From NCBI GenBank assembly GCA_013420905.1, contig JAAXNY010000013.1, positions 1,860,001 to 1,924,000 on the forward strand: a DNA stretch of 64,000 nucleotides. The letters run 5' to 3'. Below the pieces are notes generated by a model. That model was given only the letters and a program-made list of their open reading frames with translations. It searched no databases and had not been told where the DNA came from. Source of the DNA: Collybia mongolica. Taxonomy: Eukaryota > Basidiomycota > Agaricomycetes > Agaricales > Clitocybaceae. The first letter of the stretch is position 1. Every line of letters starts with the position of its first letter. Shown piece after piece: positions 21,889-31,838 of the stretch. The translations under genes and the position numbers were made by a program.

Positions 21889-22479
21889 GATTAGCACCAA
21901 GTTGGTATTAAAGGAGCTGACGGGAGGCATTCTGGGGGGTATGAGAATGCGACGCCGAGGTACAGTACATTCAAACACTATAAGTACTGGACGGAGCGCT
22001 TTTGTGGCTTCTAATTTTTGGGATCAGAACTTCTGCCCTAAATACATCACGCAGCGAAGCCCTTAGGCCAAGCTTCGACCCCTAGCTATGTCGGGTGTAA
22101 CGCGTAAACTTGTGAGAAGGGTGTTTGGAAATCTTCGCACTGAATTTGAGCTGATAAGACTTGGTCTTGGGGGAAGCCTATGATTTCGAACGTCAGACGT
22201 GCTTTGGGGTGTCCTTCTTCAGCGCTCAGCTCTGAAAAGCGATGGGGCTCTGCCCTTCCGACCTAGAGTCTGAAGGCTAGGCGCGGGACGACTTGACACT
22301 AATGGGCCCATGTGTAGTAAGACGTCGGTTCAGGCAGAGCCAAGTTGGTGGTGTTCAGGTGCGATCATTCTCTGGTGGGATATCCGACCGTGAATATTTC
22401 TGTATGGGTCACGGGTGACGGATAACTGTCATTGGTAATTGGCTTCACCAACAGCTGGACAACTGGTATGGCCTCAGCG
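21889..22479. other. intergenic, upstream of P450 2
   Basis: No gene was recognised. The region holds the P450 2 promoter on the minus strand and, toward its right end, diverged sequence related to the lactonase-like gene. Confidence 0.45.
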
Positions 22480-22620
22480 ATCTATGACATCTGGAGAAAG
22501 TTATATCAGGAGTACGAATTTGGGGTCTGTGGCTGTTGATAGTGACAAATTCCCGGTCATATGTCACGTGTCACGGGGACCAGGATCGAATGAGCTTTGT
22601 CTTCGTCTAAGACAGGAAAG
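22480..22620 (+). pseudogene. lactonase-like gene, 3' terminal remnant
   Basis: A short plus-strand stretch reads YIRSTNLGSVAVDSDKFPV, matching the IRSMNLGPVAGGGDEFLV segment of the gene at 17429-18739. The following bases ggatcgaatgagctttgtc match the last codons of that gene (ccggacgagcttcgtcttt). Only the last ~45 residues are recognisable and the frame is not maintained. Confidence 0.7.
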
Positions 22621-22843
22621 GACCAATGTATCACTTGTGTGATATGGGTGATGGATAATATTAAGCATACGGCCTAATCTCCGCATAAATCTGCTGCAGC
22701 TGCAGCTGCAGTGTTTTTGCTCGCATTTGTGCCTCATGAATCAAAAATAAATTGAAAACATTGAACAAACAAGAAAGAGGGATATTTCCTATCTCTCATG
22801 GTTCTTAACCTGGAGAACTCTCCTCTCTCACTGGCACTGAATG

Positions 22844-22934
22844 ACTACAACAAGAAGTTTCGATGCGATGGAGGTTCTGGCAATATACTTGCGTATTACT
22901 GCGTCGGGACTCCTGTACGGTGTTCTTTTGGAGT
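22844..22934 (-). pseudogene. P450 tail remnant, very short
   Basis: Words such as gaatgactacaacaa and ggaggttctgg correspond to the sequence around the stop of the P450 fragment at 19075 (aatgacatcaacaa, cagaacctcg). It is the counterpart of that fragment in the second duplicated segment, almost erased. Confidence 0.45.
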
Positions 22935-23240
22935 GGCGAGTCGAATCTGAGTGCTAACAAATATGGACTCTGGTTGGTGCGTTGTAAGCTATCGGTCTAC
23001 GTGCAAGTAAGATAATGGGGTTTCGCCTCTTTAGGCTTGCAGGCAATGTTGCCGGTGCCAAATTTTTGGAGTGTCGTTGAATGGTGTTGTATATTGGTAT
23101 CTGCAAATAAGCTTCGTATGGCCTGTGAGGCTCCGAATCTCTTATTACATAACCGCTATCCGGAAACGTCAACGTGCTCTTGCCCCCTCAATAGCTCCAA
23201 CCAGGACGTATGGGCCTAATAAGGTTGGTTGGTAACGTCA
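22935..23240. repeat. duplicated P450 3' flank, copy 2
   Basis: This is the diverged counterpart of 19421-19792, lying in the same position relative to P450 3. It differs by many substitutions and small deletions. Confidence 0.85.
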
Positions 23241-24752
23241 TCAACCACTGGCTTCCTCGTTGATCAGTACTTCTGCAGCGTAAGAGCGTGGCTTGATTAT
23301 ACACTCGAATGGGGCAGGGTATCTGACAAAGAACGAGTTCGGTGACGAGAGGAAGCAGTGTTGAGGAGACTCACGACACTAATCCAGATGTAGGCTCAGG
23401 CTTGAGGCGGATAGGGCTTCCTTGGTCATCTACAGGAGGGCTGATATTATAGACGGAAAGAGTGAGCGCTATCATGGCGTAAAGTGAGCTATCACTTAGA
23501 TGCCTTCCTGGGCAAATGCTGTAGTGAAAGTGAGTTGATATCAAGCAATCAGGAAAAAGGTGGACTTCGACTTGCCGGCGACCAAACCCAAACGCGGCAA
23601 TAGGGCCATCAAGGCTGGAATCAATCTGGCCGTCCTTCAGCCAACGCTCCGGCATGTATACTTCAGGTGAAGGGTACAATTTGGGATCGTGCAAGATAGA
23701 CCTATGTCATATTTCCGTGTCAGTTATGGCACCAGAGCTCTCTTCCATAAGCCAGGACCATAACTCACCAGACATTCCCCATGACGATAGTGCCTTTAGG
23801 AATAAAGTACCCATTGTATTCGTCGTCACTACTACACATATGGGGGAGACCTATATCACGGCCGTAAACCTGGTTGGCTAACGAAATCGGAAGTATACAC
23901 ACCCAGCGGAGCTACAGGTTGCCACCTCATCGTCTCTTTGACCATGGCGTTGATATATGGCAAGAATTGTCTGTCCTTGAAATTTGGCAGCCTGTTTGAT
24001 CCTATGATAGAATCTATCTCTGCTTGGCCCCTTCGCTGAACTTCTGGGTATATAGCCATCGCCAAGAAGAAAGATCGAACAGCCGAGATGGTCTGTAAAG
24101 GTAAAATAAAATAAAAGTGGTTCAATAAAGCGACTCTACAGCTAGCGAATGTTGGTAAAATGCGCCAACTCACAGTATCCGCACCAGCTTATTAATTCTT
24201 ATCCATGATTATGCTGTTTTACCAAAGGCAGAAATCCCTTACCAATATAGGCTATACCAGCTATGTTTTTAGCTAGCGTCTCCTCGGCTCGACATTTGTC
24301 TTGTTCCGCAGGTAAGGCCTCAATGAATGTCGCAGCTACCGATGGAGATGCAGTCCCCAGACGCTTTAAATCATGATTTATCAATTGAACACATCTCAAA
24401 GTGAAGCGAAACCAACGATGGTTTCCCTCACATGCTCAAAAGGCATGTCTAACATTTCAGCATTTACTTTTCTCCAATGGGCCGCTTTCCGCTTGAAACT
24501 GGCGCCTGGCATCCAACTTGGTACCTTCTTCAAGATTGGCAACAGATCCACGAGAAACTGGCCTCGTATACCAGCTTCAGAGAGGCCTTGGAATGCCTCT
24601 TCAATAAGTGAGATGTATGGATCGTTTGTTTCAGAAATCTTGATTCCGTAAGATATATCCATGGCTGTCGCCGCAAAAGCACTTCAAGAGCTATTCACCG
24701 CATGGCTATGGCTAAAAAAAGGAGAAACTACTCACTGCCGTATGTGGTGTGT
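23241..24752 (-). pseudogene. cytochrome P450 3, 3' part (gene split by KDZ transposon)
   Basis: Downstream half of a P450 very close to gene 2. From the break at 24752 it reads through the end of exon 3, then exon 4 (MDISYGIKI, LPILKKVPSWMPG), the I-helix microexon (AGADT), KETMRW, YMPERW, FGFGRRICPGR and the stop at 23241-23243. Splice sites and frame look intact throughout, so the gene was probably functional until the transposon inserted. The intron before ICPGR begins with GC (gcaagt, down from 23575), as in P450 2. The 5' half is at 35876-36493; the two halves join cleanly once one copy of the 7-bp TSD is removed. Confidence 0.9.
24746..24752. repeat. target-site duplication of KDZ element, left copy
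   Basis: The 7-bp word ggtgtgt is present here and at 35876-35882. Comparison with P450 2 shows the uninterrupted gene has a single copy at this position. Confidence 0.8.
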
Positions 24753-24824
24753 CAACAGTCCGTGTAGATGTATTGTAACATAATCCACGAAATGTAGAAC
24801 GGGACGTCATAACGTCCCACTGTC
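24753..24824 (+). repeat. KDZ left terminal inverted repeat
   Basis: These 72 bp pair with the reverse complement of 35804-35875. The inner 20 bases are identical and the outer part is diverged. Confidence 0.85.
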
Positions 24825-24849
24825 CTGGCAATGAGCTTCTACAGCACAA

Positions 24850-25765
24850 TTGATTATAACTCACCACTCTCCAGCTCTTCGCCCATGTTATAACCCCCGC
24901 TATCCTTCGCCCATGTTATAACCCCCGCTATCCCTGTGTTCAATCGTGTTATAACGCCTCACCACCACTCTCTCACTCTTTGCCCACGTTATAACCCTCG
25001 CTCTTTGCCCACACGTTATAACCCCAGTTCGCGACTATGCCCGTGTTTAATCATGTTATAATGCCTCATCGCCGCGCTCTTGCTCTTCGCCCACATTATA
25101 ACCCCCGCTATCCCCGTGTTGAACCATGTTATAACGCCCCATCGTCACTCTCTCACTCTTTGCCCATGTTATAACCCTCTCTCTTTGCCCACACGTTATA
25201 ACCCCCGCTTCGCGACTATCCACTTGTTTAATCGTGTTATAACGCCTCGTCTCCACTCTCTCACTCTTTGCCCACGTTATAACCCTCGCTCTCCGCCCAC
25301 ACGTTATAACCCCGGTTCGCAACTATGCCTGTGTTATAATGCCTCATCGCTGCGCTCTCGCCCTTTGCCCACATTATAACCCCTGCTATCCCCGTGTTCA
25401 ACCATGTTATAACGCCTCATCGTCACTCTCTCACTCTTCGCCCATGTTATAACCCTCACTCTTTGCCCACACGTTATAACCCCCGCTTCACGACTATCCA
25501 CTTGTTTAATTGTGTTATAACGCCTCGTCTCCACTCTCTCGCTCTTCACCCATGCTATAACCCCGCTTTGTGACTGTCCCCTTGTTCAATCGTATTATAA
25601 CAGCTTCCGTGGGTATACTCTCCTTGTGGACTCATGTTATAATGCCCCTCCCATTGAAGAGATTCCCTTATAACTCGATCAGCATGATGGCAGCGTTGCC
25701 GCTCCTGCCCACTGGTCGGTGAATTTTGGCTTCCATAACAACCCGGACATGTTATAATACCACTA
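24850..25765. repeat. KDZ left subterminal repeat array
   Basis: About 25 copies of TTATAAC or a close variant occur at intervals of roughly 25-45 bp, mostly embedded in cccacgttataaccc or gtgttataacgcc. Larger units of about 250 bp also repeat (compare 25090-25330 with 25370-25570). The reverse complement gives gttataacgtgggc, the unit seen in the right array. Such arrays are probably transposase-binding sites. Confidence 0.85.
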
Positions 25766-25834
25766 CCTGTCGACGAGATCTATTGTATTTCATAACCCGG
25801 TGCTACGATTCGGGTGCAAATTACATAACGAAAA

Positions 25835-28800
25835 CTATGTATCATCTATATCAAATATTGGAGTTTCATCATCTTCATCCTCGATCTCAATTTCCAATGC
25901 GCCCATCTCGGCCCCTTCTTCGCGACCGCTTAAATGGTTTTGTAAAACTAACTTTGCTCGTTGCCGTACAGCCTCCCAATGTCTTGACCAGGATATCAAC
26001 CGGCGACGCTCCGCAGTTGCATTCTCCGCAGCGTAAGCGGCGATCCCTTCCGCAAGATGCGCAGATACCAGCGTCCGGCGGCCAGCTTGCTCCTCCCACC
26101 AATTTGCCTTCCATGCACAGAACTGAATGGAGCGGCGCATCTCTTCCTCGAGTAGCTGGATCTCTTCTTTCCACCGAGCAGCTCTTGCACGAGATTTCAG
26201 CCACTCAACACGGAGGTCTTCATAGTGTCGATTAGCTCCTGGTTAGGTTCAGAATATAGCGACGCACGGGATTCTGTAGAAAAGCCCTTGTCGAACTCCT
26301 TCCCTGTCGTCGAGTACCAAATCCACGATAATGTCCTATGACCCTCGCCAATAGCCAACTGGGGGTTGAATGTCGTTGCTGGTAAATTGATGAGACCTTC
26401 TTCTGCAATGTGCTCGCTGTTCAACCCAGCCATCGCATGCGCTTTCCTGGTCTCTTCCTGTTCTTCGTCAGCAAGCACTTTTTCACTTAACCCTCGTACA
26501 TCGTTTGGGTGTAATTCTCGCAAAGTATCCTCCCACTCCCCAGGTCCCCGCAAGCTAAGTACGGCAGACCGTGCCATGCGATACCGTCGACAGGCTACCT
26601 TAATTTTGGACTCGACATGCTCTTGAAGCGTCAGGAATCGGGTATAGTGGCGTTGCGAGGAGACATTCTGACTTTTATACCGGCTTGCGTATGTTCGTTT
26701 CATGAGCTGGCACCGAAGCATCGTCAGGGCCTCACATGCTTGGGCAAAACGAAGTTGGTCCTCGATTAGTGGAATATCGGCCATACATACCAACGCACGC
26801 TGGTCAGGGGCAAGGGAGGATGGAAGGTGGAGTGAAATACACTCTGGCGTCAACGTCGATACCTCATCTGTCGTTTCAGGTAGTCCAGGGAAATGTGCTC
26901 CAAGTCCAGGCATGTATTTATGCCGAACAGGATCGAGTTTTTGAATCCTCGTAAGTAAAGTTGTTCGACGTCGTTGAGTCGAAGTTTGTTGGCTTGCTGT
27001 TGTTGCGGTCCTCAGATCAGCCAGAAGCGCATGTCTAGGTTGTAAATCAGTGACCGTGCCAAATACTTGGTCATAACTGACATACTGAGCTTCTTCGAGT
27101 TCTAGCGCTTCGGCCACAAATGCACTAGGACTCACTCCATCTACAGAAGGCGGTGCTTCACCCTTCGCAACCCTTTCATGCTCTTCTTGAGACAGCCGTC
27201 GCATCACCTCCGGAAAGGTAACCTCTACATGTTTCATCAGCGAAAAAAACCTCCCTGACAACATGGAGACGCACTTTGTTCTGGCAGTTCATAGGGGCAT
27301 GGTAACGTATGATCTAGCTCCCACTTCTGCACCTGGATCTCCCATTGCACAAGTTGGTCAGCATGTTCAGCTTGAAGGCTCTCGGTAAACGCGGAAAGTG
27401 CTTGGTGATGAACAATGGCTTGAGGAATAGCAGTCGTCATCTTCCGGAGAAGCTCCGATGCTAGCTCGGAACATATTAGAATAGGGTTGGACAATTTAGC
27501 TCCTAGGGCGCTCACGCAATGAAATGGTCTTTCTCCAGTTGGCGAAGTTACAAAAGTCATCCAGTGTATCCCAGCGCCCACCTGGACCCATCATTGAGAC
27601 GGACGATGCGATGCCATTAAGTATGGACCAATTCCTTTCCACCCCCTCACCATCTGTCCGTCCTACCCCCGGGGCAAAGTTGAATGAGAACGGAGCATGA
27701 CATTTCACTTTATGTGCGGGAAGATGAAATTTCGGGACGAACGTCCGCAGGGATGTTGATGTGGGCAGCCGGAGTGACTCAGGCATGCCAGGTGCATTCA
27801 TTCGGGCGAAGATGTTTAATGCCCATTGGCACGCGATGTCGTATGAAAGGATGAGGAGTTGGATAAATGTTCCAGCTACGCTAGCGAAAAATAAATAATC
27901 CATGTTTGAATATCTGAAAGACGACGATGAACAGAGGGGAGATGCACAGGACAATCATAATGTACCGTTCGCCCTTTTGGAGATCCCCCATGCCATTCGG
28001 TCGATACATCCCCTGGCGAGCGCAACTAACAGAGCCAACACCCGTCGCCCGCAACCCCTTTGACTTCTTGCTGTTGGCATACCATAACGCTGCAAAGCCG
28101 ACACAATGCGATATCTATAGGGGTCGTTTGTAAAGGTTTTGAAAGAATACATGCATGGATAACGTCACCTCCTCTTGATCAGTATACTGTGCGATATATT
28201 GTAGATAAGCGTTGTTTTCGACAAATGTTCCCCACCCTGGGCCCAATGGAGGGTCCTTCGCATTGTCAGAACGTAGCCGGGCTTTCTGCTTGAAGTTGGC
28301 ATCTTCTGATAGGATGAGTGCATAAAGCCATCTTAAAATTGTGTTCAGTAAGGTTACGCATCGATAGGAACCATTTCATACTCACCGCTTCTCAGGAGGG
28401 ATGTCTTCCCATCGTTCAGGGATGTTGACATGGGGGATCGGACAGGCACGGCATGGTATTGAAAGTCCGCCTTGAGATGTTCCTTCTATCCCCATTGGGT
28501 CCTGACCACGTCCCGCACGTTTGGCCATCTTGATGTGCCGCCACTCCCGCACCATTATCATCCACTGAGATAGGCGATCCTTGGGGAAATATATATGGGT
28601 CGTCGTAATGGTAGATTTGGTAGATAGACTTACAGGTACATCTGATAGACCATTGCCAACCATCATCTGTTCCAACGCTCGGTAGAAATCAGTTGGAGCG
28701 ATCTGGCCTTGGAGATTTAAGATATGGAAGGACCGAAGAACGGCCATAGATGCGGCAGATTGTGGTTCGAGTGGTGTTGATGGCCACCAACCAACCTCCA

Positions 28801-29604
28801 AAAGCTGTTCACGAGGTGCCGGCGCACCATCGCAACCACAGAAGTCAACATTGATGGAATGGATCCCATTGATGTGAAGGACGACGAAATCTTTGTGGCC
28901 CTGGTGACGAAATGGGCAAGAGGACCGCAGCTGGTGTCCTAGTTGCATGCGTAGACCCAAATTCTGCAATGTGGTCCGTTGAAAGAAACCGTTCTTCCAC
29001 TCCTGTAAGAAGATCAAAATGTACTTATGTTCGGAACGGCGCAGTAATCTACATACCTCTATAATATGCAGTGGCTCAGTGCGATGGCCCTCAATGATAC
29101 ATGCTTTGCAATAGAGGCCATATCCAAAACAGTCCCCACAGCGGAAGATTGGACCTGGTCGTCGGCACGAGGCACCTGCGCAATAACCGTTATGTCGACT
29201 GCGGCCATCCAACATAAGGCAAGCGTCCAGGTACTCCTGCCGATATTGTTTCCAAGTCACAAGCGGAGCATCCTTGAGTTAAGATCAGATGTAATTCCTG
29301 TGATTGCGGAACCAATACACACCGAATTCTGATATCGTTTGGCCTTCACACGTATGTGTATTCCTGCGGGATTATCAACGTTGGCTGGGCTGATGGGCTC
29401 GGAGGCGAATGTGTCTCCGAATGGCATGTCGTCGATCCCGGATTCCTGAGGCTCATTGTCATTGGCAGGCAAATGTGATGTAGAAGCAACAGTGGTGAAG
29501 ACCTTGCGGATACGTGTAGACCTATTGCTCACGGTTTGTACTCGGCGTCGGGGCGGCCCAGGCTGGGCATTATGGGTTTGTAATCGTGTCTTTCCCTTCA
29601 CCAT
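25835..29604 (-). CDS. KDZ transposase with CxC2 cysteine cluster
   Basis: The transposase of the element, about 1,100 aa over roughly nine exons. It starts at 29604 (MVKGKTRLQTH). After a basic, disordered N-terminus comes the CxC2-type cysteine cluster (CAGASCRRPGPIFRCGDC, then YCKAC and GH). KDZ core motifs follow: GVGSVSCARQG, LSYDIACQW, FVPKFHLPAHK, CHAPFSFNFAPGVGRTDGE, VERNW, WDTLDDFCNFANWRK; the Asp of SYDIACQW and the Glu pair before RNW are candidate catalytic acids. C-terminally there is LSWIWY, EDLRVEWLK and a coiled, acidic tail (IEIEDEDDE). Near 26217-26250 the frame shifts; a 29-nt GT-AG stretch with a CTAAC box could be an extremely short intron, otherwise it is a one-base indel. 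Most other introns are ordinary. Confidence 0.88.
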
Positions 29605-29892
29605 ATGTTCGTCCTTGGTTCAGGTCAGGCCCACGAGCATGTAAGTTGTTCAGCAGGGTGTCCCCAGAAGTGCTCGGATGCAGATGCGCACTTATGTCGA
29701 ATGATTTAAGGTCTGCACAGCCCGGGCCATTCCGATGGCTTGGTTTCCGAGGCATCTCGGATGTGCTAATTTTGGGCAGGACTGATCCGATCGGACCCTG
29801 ACGACGACGGGGCCTGATCTTCGACGACCCATTTTCTGTGGCCCAGTAGTGCCCCGTAACTAATGTAAATGTGGCCATTCCAAGTCCATCCA

Positions 29893-30632
29893 TTATGCAC
29901 ACTGGTAACTAAGTTGTTTTTTACTATGGGCTGTAGTGAGATCATCGGGGTTAAGCATTGCCTCGCAAAGCATTTCCTCAACATGTTGTCGAAGACGACA
30001 CACCCTAATGAGCTCTGAATGAATAGTACTGAATTCTGGTCCGATTCCAGCTTCCTGCAGGACAACCGCGTCGCTACGCTGAAGTGCATCCTCAATCTGC
30101 TCCAATTTAGCTAGGGCTTGTTCTAGGACTTCGTGAGGCTGTTGTTTTGCTGCAAGTTGCGATGTGAATTGTCCATAGAGGCCATTGAGATATGTCACGT
30201 CGCTGACGCCAACAATCCTGTCCAAATGCTCCATAATGTGAACGGCATACTCCTTCCATTTTTCCAGGTGGGATTGGCTAGAAAAATTAGGTCAATAAGA
30301 CCGTCCAAGCAGCAACATTCCGTACGTCATAGTTTCGGTGGTGTCAGCAACATGGAGAGCTGCCATGGAACCGTGGCTTGACATGGGATGGCATTAATAA
30401 ATGTAGTTAAACTAAAATCCATGGGGCTTACGCAGTATTGGCTTCCTCGATGTCAACCCTTTTTTCACGCCGAGAGGACAGGATTGCGGTCTTGTTCCTA
30501 CAAGAGTCGATTGAGCAGACACGTTTGGGGGTTATGGGCTCTCTTCATTTACCTTTCATAGTACCTCTTGCTCTTGAGTCGATTTGCAGCCTTTTTATCT
30601 TGTTTTGTCTTGTAGCGGCGAGGGAAGGGCAT
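29893..30632 (-). CDS. KDZ accessory protein, basic N-terminus plus helical domain
   Basis: Four exons (30553-30632, 30432-30497, 30326-30376, 29893-30277 on the minus strand) join without a frame break into a 193-aa protein. The N-terminus is strongly basic (FPRRYKTKQDKKAANRLKSK, then RYYERNK and SSRREKR), like a DNA-binding basic region. The remainder is rich in predicted helix (LEQALAKLEQIEDAL, RLRQHVEEMLCEAML). It lies 289 bp upstream of the transposase start on the same strand. I do not recognise a named family. Similar small basic proteins with RYY-N motifs are, to my knowledge, seen in Agaricomycete transposon neighbourhoods, so a role as an accessory DNA-binding factor is inference. 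Confidence 0.62.
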
Positions 30633-30985
30633 GAGCGAACAGTATGAGGTTGTGTGTCGAAGCAAACTCAAATAGAAATCATGTTCGATCAGTGCACTAT
30701 CGAGTCTGACCGCTTCGTTAAGCACATTCCCCAGTTTTTTAACCCAAATTTTTGGGCAAGCTTATCACCATTGTACTATAGACTTATAGTCCCTATTCAT
30801 ATCCTCAATTAAGTCTCAAAAGAATGAGCGTTCAGCAGATGTCTCAACTCACGTATCAGATTTGTCATCTGGATGTGTCAGCCTAACCCTAAATTCACTC
30901 GTGCGACGCATTCTGGTGTGGTAGTGGATAGCTCAATTACAACACGATTTAACATAAAAGTCGGATTTACATTGACAAAAAGCAA
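30633..30985. other. intergenic inside KDZ element
   Basis: This 353-bp gap lies between the basic accessory gene and the viroplasmin-like gene, both on the minus strand. It presumably holds a promoter for the former. Nothing else was recognised. Confidence 0.45.
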
Positions 30986-31426
30986 CTATATAATGTTTCC
31001 GTCGCCACATTTAATGCAAGACTCCAACTCGCTACTCGCAGGATACAGAGGACTTGTACCAAATGCAAGCCCCACATAGCCTTTGGCCGCTAATGTCTCC
31101 CATGCCGCCAGCGCAGCGGAATGTGTCGCAAATTTCTGGTATGCGTCGAGGGGTTTTCTCAATCCATGGATTTCTGCGTGGGCTTGTTGCCTCCGGGTAT
31201 CATCTCAGTATTCGATACACAACGCCCTGGAAACAATCTCATACCAGGTATCGAGAATTCCTGGCAGCCGGCCCTTCCATACAACCCACTTTGGACCATG
31301 CTCATACGCAGCTCTACGCCATTCGTCATTGTCGCCCACCGGGACATCAACATCACCCGTTGGGTCATCCATATCTGGGGTGTGCTTGGCGATGACGGCT
31401 TGAATAGGAGATAGCGGCACGCCCAT
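30986..31426 (-). CDS. viroplasmin / RNase H1 N-terminal-like domain protein
   Basis: Two exons (31245-31426 and 30986-31190, minus strand; 54-nt intron 31191-31244) give at least 128 aa. Splicing yields a textbook caulimovirus-VI/viroplasmin fold signature: KWVVWKGRLPGILDTW, then AEIHGL, AYQKFATHSAALAAWE and KGYVGLAFG. In RNase H1 this module binds RNA-DNA or double-stranded RNA. The ATG at 31426 (MGVPLSPIQAV) is a possible start, but the frame stays open upstream and an extra 5' exon is likely. It sits inside the KDZ transposon between the accessory gene and the divergent plus-strand gene, so it appears to be cargo of the element. No catalytic RNase H domain follows. Confidence 0.65.
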
Positions 31427-31838
31427 AAATTTTCCTAGGAGCCCGCAGCAGCTGCTGCCGAAGTCGGAAATCTTCGGATATGGGCTTCCCGGACAATATT
31501 GGACATGTTCGAGAGGATCCGTTTCATTGAACTAGCTGCCCAGAATGGTGCCTTGCACCGAGTAGTCCTTGTAGTCAGTGCACAACATCAAGAGAATACT
31601 CGATGGACTCACGATACAAAAGTCCAGATGTGCATTGGACGACTGGAGAAAGAAAATGTCGGAGTAGGGGCTTATCAACCAGACCGAATTTGAATTTATG
31701 ATCATCTAAAAATGGGTATGATCCATGCTAGGCGGTCCATACGTGATTACTATAGTGGCGTTCAACAAAAAGTCGGAACGCTCACCCATACTCATAGGCC
31801 AGTCGGCAATCCACCACCTCGTCTACCTTCTTCAATAC
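31427..31838. promoter_or_regulatory. divergent control region inside KDZ element
   Basis: This 412-bp gap separates the leftward gene set from the rightward KDZ gene and should carry promoters for both directions, plus perhaps an upstream exon of the viroplasmin-like gene. No TATA box was obvious. Confidence 0.4.

Noticed and set aside
24850..25765. TTATAAC repeats as a CRISPR array or a centromere/telomere satellite
   Set aside because: Spacing is irregular, spacers are not unique, the organism is a fungus, and the inverted counterpart at 34.7-35.8 kb inside the same inverted repeats shows they belong to the KDZ element.
31054..31414. Overlapping plus-strand frames of 97-113 codons
   Set aside because: The minus strand carries the viroplasmin-like gene here with clear family motifs; the plus frames are its antisense.
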